NCBI RefSeq assembly: GCF_013114835.1
Contig: NZ_JAAVLW010000007.1
Coordinates: forward strand, 1 to 64,000
Direction: 5' to 3'
Length of the DNA: 64,000 nt
Source: Bradyrhizobium archetypum
Lineage (GTDB): Bacteria > Pseudomonadota > Alphaproteobacteria > Rhizobiales > Xanthobacteraceae
The notes beneath the pieces were generated by a model that saw only the letters and a list, made by a program, of their open reading frames with translations, was not told the DNA's origin and did no database searches. Position 1 is the stretch's first letter, and every line of letters starts with the position of its first letter. Below are positions 1 to 6,497 of the stretch, one piece after another. The translations under genes and the position numbers were made by a program.

Positions 1-111
1 GGGCGGCCTCTTCGCGCGCGGCGTCCAGGCAGGGGAGTTCAAAACCCTCTTTATCGACTTATCGACGGCAAGCTCGTCGCCGGCGCGGATATCGAAATAG
101 TAGCGGCTCAT
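1..111 (-). pseudogene. DUF6894-type small protein, frameshifted, cut by window edge
   Basis: Reading down the minus strand from an ATG at 111 gives MSRYYFDIRAGDELAVDK, the typical opening of DUF6894 proteins, which are small rhizobial proteins of unknown function. The expected continuation (KEGFELPCLDAAREEAA) is present but in another frame. The cause is visible: the 8-base unit TTATCGAC occurs twice in tandem at 51-58 and 59-66. Removing one copy restores a single frame. I infer a recent 8-bp duplication that inactivated the gene, unless the extra copy is an assembly error. The C-terminal part lies outside the window. The ribosome binding site is weak. Confidence 0.7.
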
Positions 112-474
112 ACGCTGCAAATGCGCCTGACAAATCGGGGTTCCTTAAAAATCGAATCTGGACATAACAAAAGTTAAGCGCGGTGTTTTTGTCCGTCGAA
201 ATAAATAGTACCTTGGCAGCATAGACCGGCGCGAACGGCCGACATTTCTGGTCACGCAACAAAGAAATCGGTCTCACAAGCTAGACGCCTTCTCTACGTG
301 AAAAGGGTCTCAGCGGGGACAGCTGAGACCCTTCACGGGCTGAGGTGTCGCTCAACGGGGGACGGTGCGACGCGCCTCAACCCACTTTCCTCATTTGCGT
401 TCCTAACGTCCAAGCTGGCGCTCGACCCGGACCTTCTTCACCGCATCGTTGCCGTTAACATCCTGCGGACCGGT
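112..474. other. intergenic stretch without a supported gene
   Basis: Open frames here are short and lack a convincing ribosome binding site. The one clear structure is the hairpin at 303-333, listed separately. Confidence 0.5.
303..333 (-). terminator. rho-independent terminator of the minus-strand transcript
   Basis: A perfect 12-bp stem (AAGGGTCTCAGC at 303-314 against 322-333) closes a 7-base loop. Read on the minus strand it is followed by a TTTT run. It lies about 140 bases downstream of the glycine-rich secreted protein gene (475-768) and probably ends that transcript. Confidence 0.6.
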
Positions 475-768
475 TTACTTTTTCATCCTTTTCGTGTCTT
501 GGTCCGGCGTACTTACGTCGGCTGGGTTGCGGGATGTGCCAACAGTTGCGGGTGGGCCTCCTCCGCCAGCGGCACCTCCGCTGCCGGCACCCGCTCCGGC
601 ACCTCCGCTGCCGTCACCAGCGCCTCCGCTACCTGCGCCGCCGGCACCCGCGCCAGCTCCAGCACCTGCGCCGCCCCCCGCACCGCCTGCTCCTCCGGCA
701 CCTTGGGCGACGGCCAAAGTTGACCCGAGCGCAAAGAACATTGCCAACGCGATCGCTGCTACTTTCAT
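475..768 (-). CDS. Gly/Ala-rich small secreted protein
   Basis: 97 residues. The first ~22 form a clean signal peptide (MKVAAIALAMFFALGSTLAVAQG, cut most likely after AVA), so the product is predicted to be exported. The mature part is almost only Gly, Ala and Ser up to about residue 75, ending in a short polar tail with a basic end (TKRMKK). The start is fixed by an AGAAGGAG sequence 6-7 bases upstream of the ATG. No enzymatic domain is visible. Such low-complexity secreted peptides are frequent in Bradyrhizobium and usually annotated as hypothetical. The opposite strand is also open here because of the GC-rich repeats, but lacks a signal sequence and start signals. Confidence 0.65.
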   Translation of the reverse strand: MKVAAIALAMFFALGSTLAVAQGAGGAGGAGGGAGAGAGAGAGGAGSGGAGDGSGGAGAGAGSGGAAGGGGPPATVGTSRNPADVSTPDQDTKRMKK

Positions 769-935
769 GGCCGTTCTCCTTCTACTTGTGAAGCACCGGC
801 AATTCTTCAGGCGCTGCTTTCGTTCCTATTTTTGCTGCGGCCAAATGCGTCGACGGCGCTATCGGCGCTATAGGAACCAATCTTCGCCTGGAGCCTAAGC
901 CAGAGCAGCAATCGCGCGCGCAGCGGGAGGCAGAC

Positions 936-1121
936 ATGACATCGAATCCAAAGAAGCCACTAAGGCCTGAGGATTTTCCCGTGGATGTCGAAGGTCAGAC
1001 GATAAAGAAGCAGGACGGTACTCCCATCGCAGATGCGGAGAGTCCCGCCGTCGCTGCTGAAATCGTAGAGCGCCTTAATGAAGACGAAGCCAGGCGCGAA
1101 GAAGACAAGTGGTCAGCCTGA
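936..1121 (+). CDS. small hydrophilic protein of unknown function
   Basis: 61 residues, strongly charged, with no membrane segment or signal peptide. A GGGAGG sequence sits 6 bases before the ATG. The first half resembles a short phosphoprotein-like or DNA-binding-like tail (PKKPLRPEDFPV). The second half is predicted helical and acidic (AAEIVERLNEDEARREEDKW). I know this only as a conserved hypothetical type in Bradyrhizobium and cannot assign a role. It converges with the YCII gene downstream, leaving a 12-base gap. Confidence 0.6.
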   Translation: MTSNPKKPLRPEDFPVDVEGQTIKKQDGTPIADAESPAVAAEIVERLNEDEARREEDKWSA

Positions 1122-1133
1122 AGCGTGCGCGCC

Positions 1134-1526
1134 TCAACCCTGGCCACCCTGCGCCGTTTCCGGCAACGCTTCCCCTGGCAGATAAAGCCTGATCGGGCGG
1201 ATCTCATACACCGCGGAGGGATTGACGCGACGCAGGTCGCGGGCAATGCCGATTGCGGCGCCATCGTCGGCGCAATCCACCACGTAGAGGCCGAGTAACT
1301 GCTCCTTGGTCTCGGCGAACGGTCCGTCGATCACCATCCCGTCGCCCGGTCCGCGCAGGGTGCGCGCCTCCGCCGTGCCACCGAGCCGCGCCGCCGGCCC
1401 GAGCAGCTTGTTGGCGTTGAGCCGATCATGCACCTTAAGCAGGCCGGTCATCACTGCCGCGTCCTCTTCCGGTGTCCAGGACATCACCTCGGCTTCGACG
1501 TGGTAGGCGAGAATGGCGTAGAGCAT
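1134..1526 (-). CDS. YCII-domain (DGPF-type) protein
   Basis: 130 residues matching the YCII/DGPF family: an N-terminal beta strand (MLYAILAYH), the hallmark DGPF stretch (VIDGPFAETKEQLLGLYVVD, about residues 65-84) and a C-terminal segment ending in the EIRPI strand. These small ferredoxin-like-fold proteins are often found beside ECF sigma factors and are suspected to act on small ring compounds, but the reaction is rarely known. AAAGGAG lies directly upstream of the ATG. A 10-bp palindrome (CGATATATCG, 1619-1628) sits about 95 bases upstream and could be an operator. Confidence 0.85.
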   Translation of the reverse strand: MLYAILAYHVEAEVMSWTPEEDAAVMTGLLKVHDRLNANKLLGPAARLGGTAEARTLRGPGDGMVIDGPFAETKEQLLGLYVVDCADDGAAIGIARDLRRVNPSAVYEIRPIRLYLPGEALPETAQGGQG

Positions 1527-1709
1527 CGTGTTCTCCTTTACGGACTGGCTACCCCTTAAAGGACGATTTGGCCCTGATCATCCCGACAAATGGTCTGCGA
1601 CGAAACATTCCGGAAATACGATATATCGGATTGCCGTTGAACGCAGTCCGGCAGGTTCCCGACTGATGAGCAAAACGCGAGCCAACGCGCACCATCCAAG
1701 GAGACGGTC

Positions 1710-1892
1710 ATGCGACGCCAGCCAGCCACGATCATCTGCGATGCCGCTAGATTGCGCGCACCGTCAGCGTCGTCGCTATCAGGCGATTGGCATGATGTTC
1801 ACCGGCCACCACCGCTACTACGGCAGTTCTGCCGTCAATGGCGGCGAGCGCATCATCGAAGACCGCCGCGGCCCGCGCCCTCGCTTGGTTGA
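1710..1892 (+). CDS. possible small basic protein
   Basis: A 60-codon frame preceded by a very good ribosome binding site (AAGGAG, spacing 6, ATG at 1710). The translation is Arg/Pro-rich and unlike any family I recognise. A second frame through the same bases encodes a more protein-like stretch ending at 1908 (TGHHRYYGSSAVNGGERIIE), so a frameshift or a fortuitous frame is equally possible. I keep it only because of the start signal. Confidence 0.3.
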   Translation: MRRQPATIICDAARLRAPSASSLSGDWHDVHRPPPLLRQFCRQWRRAHHRRPPRPAPSLG

Positions 1893-1915
1893 TCGCTGCG
1901 GCTTCTGATCAGCTA

Positions 1916-1950
1916 TTAAAAAGGCGCGGCGGGATCGCTCCCGTCGCGCC
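1916..1950 (-). terminator. rreB terminator
   Basis: A 12-bp GC-rich stem (1923-1934 with 1939-1950, one G-U pair, loop of 4) is followed on the minus strand by TTTTTAAT. It is a classic intrinsic terminator and ends the short transcript that begins near 2086, giving an RNA of about 165-170 bases. Confidence 0.85.
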
Positions 1951-2013
1951 CGATTGTTGTGCTCGCTGGTCCAGGGCTGAGAGCGCCCCGATGCCAGGCC
2001 ATAAACTTAAAGC

Positions 2014-2058
2014 CTAGCGGGCGATCCCAGCGAGGTGACAGCGCTTGGTATAAGACAC
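2014..2058 (-). CDS. rreB: RreB, 14-residue peptide with extended Shine-Dalgarno
   Basis: GTG-initiated 14-codon frame encoding (V/M)SYTKRCHLAGIAR. The 17 bases 2058-2074 (plus strand CTGGATCACCTCCTTTC) equal the 3' end of 16S rRNA, so on the minus strand the mRNA carries a 17-base uninterrupted anti-16S match running into the start codon. From established work on Bradyrhizobiaceae, rreB (ribosome-regulated expression) is a ~165-nt mRNA coding for a 14-residue peptide with a GTG start and a 17-nt SD. The RNA associates strongly with 30S subunits and is weakly translated. Length, start codon, SD, promoter and terminator here all agree. It lies just upstream of tRNA-Gly on the other strand. The peptide's function is unknown. 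Confidence 0.88.
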   Translation of the reverse strand: MSYTKRCHLAGIAR

Positions 2059-2092
2059 TGGATCACCTCCTTTCGTTGTTGATGGAAACTTC

Positions 2093-2121
2093 AATATAGG
2101 TGGCGAATCAGCCCCTGTTAA
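2093..2121 (-). promoter_or_regulatory. sigma-70 promoter of rreB
   Basis: On the minus strand TTAACA (-35, 2121-2116) and TATATT (-10, 2098-2093) are separated by 17 bases. The predicted start at about 2086 gives a transcript close to the known ~165-nt length. Confidence 0.75.
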
Positions 2122-2220
2122 GGGTCCGCCGGCCCGTTGCGCCATCCCACAGGATGTTCGGGCAGGGGCGGCGGAGTGGGTTGAGGCCGCCTGCATGGCG
2201 TGTTAGTTCAACGCCTGAGC

Positions 2221-2294
2221 GCGGGTGTAGCTCAATGGTAGAGCAGCAGCCTTCCAAGCTGAATACGAGGGTTCGATTCCCTTCACCCGCTCCA
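2221..2294 (+). tRNA. tRNA-Gly (anticodon TCC)
   Basis: A 74-base cloverleaf: acceptor strand GCGGGTG pairs with CACCCGC, D arm GCTC/GAGC, anticodon loop CTTCCAA with TCC at 2253-2255, T loop TTCGATT, discriminator T and an encoded CCA at 2292-2294. A decayed copy of identical length lies at 9023-9096. tRNA-Gly genes are common integration sites, which makes the block between the two copies worth viewing as a possible island. Confidence 0.97.
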
Positions 2295-2404
2295 TGATTT
2301 TGACCCGAGCGGACCGAAGGCGCGTCCCTTTTTATTGCTCGAAATCTCCTCCCCAAATTCAACAAATGTGCCAATCTGCTTCTCAGGGGAGGCCTCGGCC
2401 GGTC

Positions 2405-2584
2405 GGCATCTATTTGCCGGAGATCTATCGTCTGCGCGGCGTGTGCCTGCTCGCTCTCGACCGTCGCAACAAAGTCGAAGCAAAATCAGCATTCGCAACC
2501 GCCGCCGATATTGCCAAGCGCCAGGGGGCAGTCATCTTCGAGCGTCGCGCTGAGGCTTCGTTGTCCGAGTTTGCGATATATTGA
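2405..2584 (+). pseudogene. C-terminal remnant of a TPR-containing ATPase/adenylate-cyclase-type regulator
   Basis: About 60 codons (GIYLPEIYRLRGVCLLALDR onward, ending SLSEFAIY) match the extreme C-terminus of large LuxR- or adenylate-cyclase-type proteins, where the last tetratricopeptide unit reads roughly 'ELhRLrGelLL...EAeasfrrAleiArrQgA...ELRAA.SLA'. The rest of that protein, more than 800 residues, is absent and there is no start signal. It begins about 110 bases after the tRNA-Gly 3' end, as expected for debris at an island boundary. Confidence 0.55.
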
Positions 2585-2606
2585 GCCATGCCTGAGATGT
2601 CCGATC

Positions 2607-2798
2607 ATGGCCGAAGGCGCAGCGTATATTGAAACGTACAACGCGAAAAATCGCCGGTCGATCTAAACCATTGATGCTGCGCTAAAAAAATCTCACGACG
2701 ATATTGACGGCGCGCTTCACTCCCTCCATTCATTCCCTGCCGCAAACAAGCTGATGCCCAGCGATGGCGTCAGCGGGAAGCGAGCGGTCTTTGGTTGA
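2607..2798 (+). pseudogene. possible decayed small ORF with internal stop
   Basis: From ATG 2607 a frame runs 64 codons to TGA 2796-2798 with one internal TAA after codon 19. The parts on both sides look protein-like (AEGAAYIETYNAKNRRS, then TIDAALKKSHDDIDGALHSL). No family is recognised. It may be a fragment of the same lost region as the upstream remnant, or chance. Confidence 0.25.
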
Positions 2799-2822
2799 AG
2801 AAACAGACAGGCGGCAGGTCTG

Positions 2823-3197
2823 ATGCGCATCATCTACTTCAGCCTCGGTTGGGTGATGGTTGCGCTCGGCGTGATCGGCCTGGTGATGCCGCTGATGCCG
2901 GGGGCGGTTTTCCTGATCGTGGCAGCGTGGTGCTTTGCGCGTTCGTCGCCACGGTTCGAGGTGTGGCTGCTGGATCATCCGACGTTTGGCAAACCGCTGC
3001 GGGATTGGCGCGCCGCCGGCGCCATCCCGCGGGCGGCCAAGGCCATGGCTTGCGCGGGAATGACGATCGGGTTTGTCGTGTTCTGGTATAGCGTCGATCC
3101 GTCCTTGCCGCTTGCCATAGCCGTCGCGGTCATCTTCCTTGCCTGTGCCGCTTACGTCGTATCGCGACCGGCGATGGCCGATGAGAGCGGCATCTAA
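2823..3197 (+). CDS. DUF454 (YbaN-like) inner-membrane protein
   Basis: 124 residues with the DUF454 layout: an N-terminal hydrophobic helix with the Gly/Pro turn GVIGLVMPLMPGAVFLIVAAWCFARSS (about residues 17-43), a hydrophilic loop with HPTFGKPLRDWRAAGAIPRAAK (about 52-73), and two C-terminal helices. E. coli YbaN is the known relative and its role is not established. The ribosome binding site is weak (GGCAGG). A strong terminator follows directly. It is the first intact gene after tRNA-Gly and is convergent to the sigma factor gene. Confidence 0.8.
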   Translation: MRIIYFSLGWVMVALGVIGLVMPLMPGAVFLIVAAWCFARSSPRFEVWLLDHPTFGKPLRDWRAAGAIPRAAKAMACAGMTIGFVVFWYSVDPSLPLAIAVAVIFLACAAYVVSRPAMADESGI

Positions 3198-3210
3198 GTC
3201 CTACGGTAGG

Positions 3211-3242
3211 GGTGAGCACCAAAACCCGGTGCTCACCTTTCT
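3211..3242 (+). terminator. rho-independent terminator
   Basis: A perfect 10-bp stem (GGTGAGCACC with GGTGCTCACC, 3211-3220/3228-3237) and a 7-base loop are followed on the plus strand by TTTCTT. It closes the DUF454 gene. Confidence 0.8.
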
Positions 3243-3246
3243 TGCC

Positions 3247-4182
3247 TCAAGCTGATCGGCGCCGGAGCTCGGCGACAGATTCAAGCGTCTCCGATTGAGA
3301 AGCGCTCCTGTCGAGACGGTCGCGCAGTTTGCCCCTGATCTTTTGCAGAGCGCGAACCTCGATCTGGCGGATCCGCTCGCGGGACACGCAGAAGGTGGCG
3401 CCAAGCTCCTCCAGGGTCTTCGGCCGTTCGGCAAGGTAGCGTGCTTCGATGATGCGCTGTTCGCGGGACGTCAGGTCGGCAAGCGCGTCCTTCAATGCGA
3501 TGCTCGTGCGGTCGCGATCTTCCGCTTCCGACAGCAGACTTTCGGGATCCGGCGCCGGATCGACCAGCGAGTCCTGCCATTCTTCCGAACCGTCCTCCCG
3601 GCTCATGGGCAGGTTGAGCGAAATGTCACCGCGCATCCTTCCGTTCATCTCGACGACGTCGCGGGAATCGACTTTCAGTTCCTCGGCAATGTATTTGACC
3701 TGTTCAGACGAAAGTTCGCGGTCCTCTCCTGCGGAGATCCGGCTTTTCAGTTTCCGCAGATTGAAGAACAGCTTCTTCTGGGCGGCCGTCGTGCCTATTT
3801 TCACCAGCGACCAGGACCTCAGAATGTACTCATGAATGGTCGCCTTGATCCACCACATCGCATAGGTGGCGAGCCGAAAACCCTTTTCGGGTTTGAAGCG
3901 CTTCACCGCATGCATCAGGCCTAAGTTCGCTTCCGAAATCAGGTCAGCGACGGGAAGGCCGTAGCCTCGGTAGCGCAGGGCCAGCCTCGCTGCCAGCCGC
4001 AGGTGACTTGTCACCAGACGATAGGCCGCGTCGCGATCGCCGTGCTCGTGCCAGCGGCGGGCGTACATGACCTCGTCGGCCGCGCTCAGCAGCGGAAATT
4101 TTCTGATAGCGGCGAGATAGCGAGAGAGCCCGCCTTCCGAGTGAAGCGCGGGCAGGTTTGAAGGGACTGTCAGGCTGCTCAT
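3247..4182 (-). CDS. rpoH: RpoH-type heat-shock sigma factor
   Basis: 311 residues from the ATG at 4182, chosen because GAGGAGG lies 8 bases upstream; an in-frame ATG 15 codons earlier has no such site. Sigma-70 region 2 is complete (HLRLAARLALRYRGYGLPVADL, then the region 2.3/2.4 core ATYAMWWIKATIHEYILRSW). It is followed by the RpoH box QKKLFFNLRK that separates sigma-32 from other sigma factors. Region 4 carries LTSREQRIIEARYL and the helix-turn-helix CVSRERIRQIEVRALQKIR. It directs RNA polymerase to heat-shock promoters. Rhizobia carry several rpoH copies, and this one sits in a block with two Hsp20 genes, so it may be a local paralogue. Confidence 0.92.
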   Translation of the reverse strand: MSSLTVPSNLPALHSEGGLSRYLAAIRKFPLLSAADEVMYARRWHEHGDRDAAYRLVTSHLRLAARLALRYRGYGLPVADLISEANLGLMHAVKRFKPEKGFRLATYAMWWIKATIHEYILRSWSLVKIGTTAAQKKLFFNLRKLKSRISAGEDRELSSEQVKYIAEELKVDSRDVVEMNGRMRGDISLNLPMSREDGSEEWQDSLVDPAPDPESLLSEAEDRDRTSIALKDALADLTSREQRIIEARYLAERPKTLEELGATFCVSRERIRQIEVRALQKIRGKLRDRLDRSASQSETLESVAELRRRSA

Positions 4183-4381
4183 ATCCAATTCCTCCTCAGA
4201 GCAAAGTGGGTGCGAGCTGCCGGGCATGTGTCGGGGCCCGAAAACGGCGCCCCAAGCGCATCAAGCCGGCGGCGTCCACAGAATGTCGAAGCGTGCGGAT
4301 TGTTCCGTCAGATATGGCTTGAAAGCTGAAGCCGGTCAGCAATGGCGGCCGGATCCGTCGCGGGGATGACCTCGCGCCGGC

Positions 4382-5119
4382 TTAGGCCGCCTGTGCTGTC
4401 GCAGCGGCGGCGCTTTTCTCAGCCGCATTGCCGCGCTCGAGCGCCAGCAGCGCCAGCTCGACCTCGTGAAGGCGGGAGGGCCGGCCATTCTCCGGCATGC
4501 CTTCGTTGGTCGCCTGATCGATCAAATATTCGGTCCATGCCCAATCTATCAGGATCGAGCGCTTCGCATCGAGCGAAAGGCCGGCATCGCGCACTACCGC
4601 CATCGGCGAACTCCAACCTTCCTCACCGCGCCGATCCTGCCGGGCTTCCGCGCCGGCGACGGCATTGTCATAGCTCTCCTGGAGGGAACCTAATCCGAGA
4701 CGTTCGAGGGTCTCGTCGGAAAATGCATGCTTCATCCTGCGGCGCACTGATCGCTGATTTAAGTCTGGCTCGGTTGCGTTCTCAACGACATAGGGAACTC
4801 GCTGACGCTCGGCATAACGGACCGCTGCCCGGAGCGTCGGGAAGCTCAGCTCGACGGTCGCGAGCGGGTCATCATCGCCGGTCCAACCCATCAGGGGCTC
4901 AACATAGGAGGCGCTGCGGCGTTCGAAGGTAAGCCGCCAGCCTTTGCTGCGGGCCTTTCCCGAGGTCATTGCTGACCGCTCGGGCCGAAAGATGTGGGCT
5001 AGCGCATCTCCTGGGAACGGGGATGGGGTTAAGCGCCTGTCCGGCGTGTCATTGTCGTTGGCGGTGAATGCCGCTTCTGGTGTGGTCTTGTTCACTCCAT
5101 CGATCGTGGCCATCTTCAT
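4382..5119 (-). CDS. NDUFS4-like protein with extra C-terminal stress-type domain
   Basis: 245 residues from the ATG at 5119, which has GGGAGGG upstream. Residues about 40-115 match the ETC complex I subunit / NDUFS4 family (IFRPERSAMTSGKARSKGWRL, EPLMGWTGDDDP, AVRYAERQRVPYVV). The usual complex I accessory subunit is about 100 residues and stops there. Here a further ~110 residues follow, ending in a segment (DAGLSLDAKRSILIDWAW through NGRPSRLHEVELALLALE) that resembles small 'LS.eeKr.iL..Wa' proteins found beside heat-shock genes. The fusion and its place upstream of rpoH suggest a stress-adapted role rather than a housekeeping complex I subunit; that is inference. Confidence 0.7.
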   Translation of the reverse strand: MKMATIDGVNKTTPEAAFTANDNDTPDRRLTPSPFPGDALAHIFRPERSAMTSGKARSKGWRLTFERRSASYVEPLMGWTGDDDPLATVELSFPTLRAAVRYAERQRVPYVVENATEPDLNQRSVRRRMKHAFSDETLERLGLGSLQESYDNAVAGAEARQDRRGEEGWSSPMAVVRDAGLSLDAKRSILIDWAWTEYLIDQATNEGMPENGRPSRLHEVELALLALERGNAAEKSAAAATAQAA

Positions 5120-5215
5120 TTTATCCCTCCCATTTCTGGCGAAGGAAAGCCGCCCGCGGCTCATATCAAGCCGCACGCATCGTTCATCTGTGCAGGCGAC
5201 CAGGTCGTTAGCCCG

Positions 5216-5455
5216 TCAGGAGCACCCCTTACAGATATCCGGGACGATGTCCTCGGCGCGAAACGGCGGGCTCGCGCCGGTCGCGCGGTTGGACCCTGTG
5301 CTCCGGCCAACGGACGGCGTCCGCTCCGGTGCCTCGGTCTGAACCACCGCGTTCGAACCGCGATACGGCTTCGGCTTCTTTTGCTCCGCGCCGGTTGCTT
5401 CGCTTGCGCTGAGCAGCATGGCGAATACGACGGCAACTGCGAGTAAACCGCGCAT
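5216..5455 (-). CDS. small secreted protein, Cys at C-terminus
   Basis: 79 residues. The N-terminus is a good signal peptide (MRGLLAVAVVFAMLLSASEATGA), so the mature ~55-residue chain should be periplasmic. It is polar and Pro/Arg-rich and ends with ICKGCS, a CxxC pair that could bind metal or form a disulfide. GGGAGGAG precedes the ATG. No family is recognised. It is co-oriented with the NDUFS4-like and rpoH genes and may share their transcript. Confidence 0.65.
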   Translation of the reverse strand: MRGLLAVAVVFAMLLSASEATGAEQKKPKPYRGSNAVVQTEAPERTPSVGRSTGSNRATGASPPFRAEDIVPDICKGCS

Positions 5456-5471
5456 CGTTCTCCTCCCAACA

Positions 5472-5606
5472 TTAGCTGTTGCGAAGGGAGAGCCTGATGC
5501 GCAGGTTCCTGGATAACGCCGCTATCCAGCCGGCCAGTCGCGGCAGCAGACGCACTGCTCCCGTGCTCAAACGAAGCACAGACTGGGCGTGATACGTCGT
5601 CTCCAT
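5472..5606 (-). CDS. short basic amphipathic protein (DUF1127-like size)
   Basis: 44 residues from the ATG at 5606, where CAGGAGG stands upstream; a longer frame to 5672 lacks a start signal. The sequence METTYHAQSVLRLSTGAV and the following RLAGWIAALSRNLRIRLSLR form a basic amphipathic helix. Its size and its Arg-rich helix recall DUF1127 peptides, but the usual C-terminal signature of that family is missing, so I do not assign it. It lies 16 bases upstream of the secreted-protein gene on the same strand. Confidence 0.5.
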   Translation of the reverse strand: METTYHAQSVLRLSTGAVRLLPRLAGWIAALSRNLRIRLSLRNS

Positions 5607-5808
5607 AACCACATCCTCCTGAAAGCAACGTGGAATCCCCAGCGCCTTCACCTTGAGGATCCGGCGCGCCAATCCTGCTAGGCCTTGGCGGCGGTCGATT
5701 TAGGTCGGCTGCGTGTGGCGTCAAGAGGTGTGCCGCTCGGACGCGCAGCCCTCTTTGAAGACCGGCCCCCGGGCGGTGAAAAATGTGAATGCCCGCGACG
5801 GTTGCAAT

Positions 5809-5836
5809 CTTGAAATAGAACGGGTCACCTCTAATT
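5809..5836 (+). promoter_or_regulatory. candidate RpoH-dependent promoter of the hsp20 genes
   Basis: CTTGAAA (5809-5815) matches the sigma-32 -35 element exactly. After 12 bases comes CCTCTAATT, close to the alphaproteobacterial RpoH -10 element. Transcription from here would give a leader of about 105 bases before the first hsp20, fitting a ROSE leader. Confidence 0.55.
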
Positions 5837-5849
5837 CTTGTAGTGCCGC

Positions 5850-5945
5850 AAGTGTGGCGCCGGATGCCGTCAGGGTCCGGTCAAGGCCGCCGGACACAAT
5901 CCCGGCGGTGCTCCTATCCATGTTGCTCAAGAGGAGGATGTGGCT
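5850..5945 (+). promoter_or_regulatory. ROSE-type RNA thermometer
   Basis: The leader of the first hsp20 gene has the ROSE hallmarks. Upstream GC-rich hairpins are followed by a last hairpin in which TTGCTC (about 5922-5927) faces the Shine-Dalgarno GAGGAGG (5931-5937), with CCAT/ATG flanks strengthening the stem. ROSE elements repress translation of Bradyrhizobium small heat-shock genes at normal temperature and melt on heating. The wording of the SD region closely follows the hspA-type ROSE element I know. Confidence 0.7.
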
Positions 5946-6398
5946 ATGAGAACCTACGATCTGTCCCCGTTCTGGCGTTCGACCGTTGGGTTTGATCGCC
6001 TGCTCGACCTCGTCAGCGACACGATGAACGACAGCGATAATTATCCGCTGTACGACATCGAGCGCACCGGCGAGGACCAGTACCAGATTTCGCTGGCGCT
6101 GGCCGGTTTCAGCCCGGAGGAGATCACCATCACCGCGGAGCAATCGACGCTCACGGTTGAGGGCCGCAAGGCCAACAAGGGTGATCACAACTACCTGTAT
6201 CAGGGCATCTCGATGCGGCCGTTCCGCCGTGTCTTTAACCTGGCGGACTATGTCCAGGTCGAGGATGCGACGTTCGACAACGGCATGCTCAAGATCGTTC
6301 TGGTCCGGGAGTTGCCGGAGGCCATGAAGCCGCGTCGCATCGCGATCGAAACCGCCGGCAACGACAACCAGCAAATCGAACAGAAGCAGGCCGCCTGA
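5946..6398 (+). CDS. Hsp20 small heat-shock protein, class A (IbpA-like)
   Basis: 150 residues from the ATG at 5946, with GAGGAGG 8 bases upstream. It opens with MRTYDLSPFWRSTVGFDRL, typical of IbpA-like rhizobial class A proteins. An alpha-crystallin domain follows (about residues 35-125: YPLYDIERTGEDQYQISLAL, then the conserved FNLADYVQVEDATFDNGMLK), and a short tail that includes an I-x-I-like element (RRIAIE). It acts as an ATP-independent holdase in the cytoplasm. The heat-shock-like promoter and ROSE leader indicate double heat control. A second, class C-like Hsp20 gene follows after about 100 bases. Confidence 0.93.
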   Translation: MRTYDLSPFWRSTVGFDRLLDLVSDTMNDSDNYPLYDIERTGEDQYQISLALAGFSPEEITITAEQSTLTVEGRKANKGDHNYLYQGISMRPFRRVFNLADYVQVEDATFDNGMLKIVLVRELPEAMKPRRIAIETAGNDNQQIEQKQAA

Positions 6399-6426
6399 CG
6401 CAATTCCGGTCAAGGCTGTCGAACCG

Positions 6427-6453
6427 CCTGTGCGCGGCTTGGCCGCGCGCAGG
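6427..6453 (+). promoter_or_regulatory. intercistronic hairpin between the two hsp20 genes
   Basis: A 12-bp stem with one G-U pair (6427-6438 with 6442-6453, loop TTG). It lacks a T run, so it is more likely an mRNA-stability or processing element than a terminator. Confidence 0.4.
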
Positions 6454-6497
6454 TGAGGCCTGTCCAGTGAACATGATGAACAGAAAGGAGGACATCT

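Noticed and set aside
298..898. Plus-strand frames across the Gly-rich gene (298-723, 449-898)
   Set aside because: Pro/Ala- and Ser/Cys-rich shadows of the repetitive minus-strand gene, without ribosome binding sites; the minus frame has a signal peptide, SD and terminator.
2058..2075. Plus-strand match to the 3' end of 16S rRNA as an rRNA remnant
   Set aside because: Only 17 bases match and no other 16S sequence is present. Read on the minus strand it is the Shine-Dalgarno of rreB with promoter and terminator in place.
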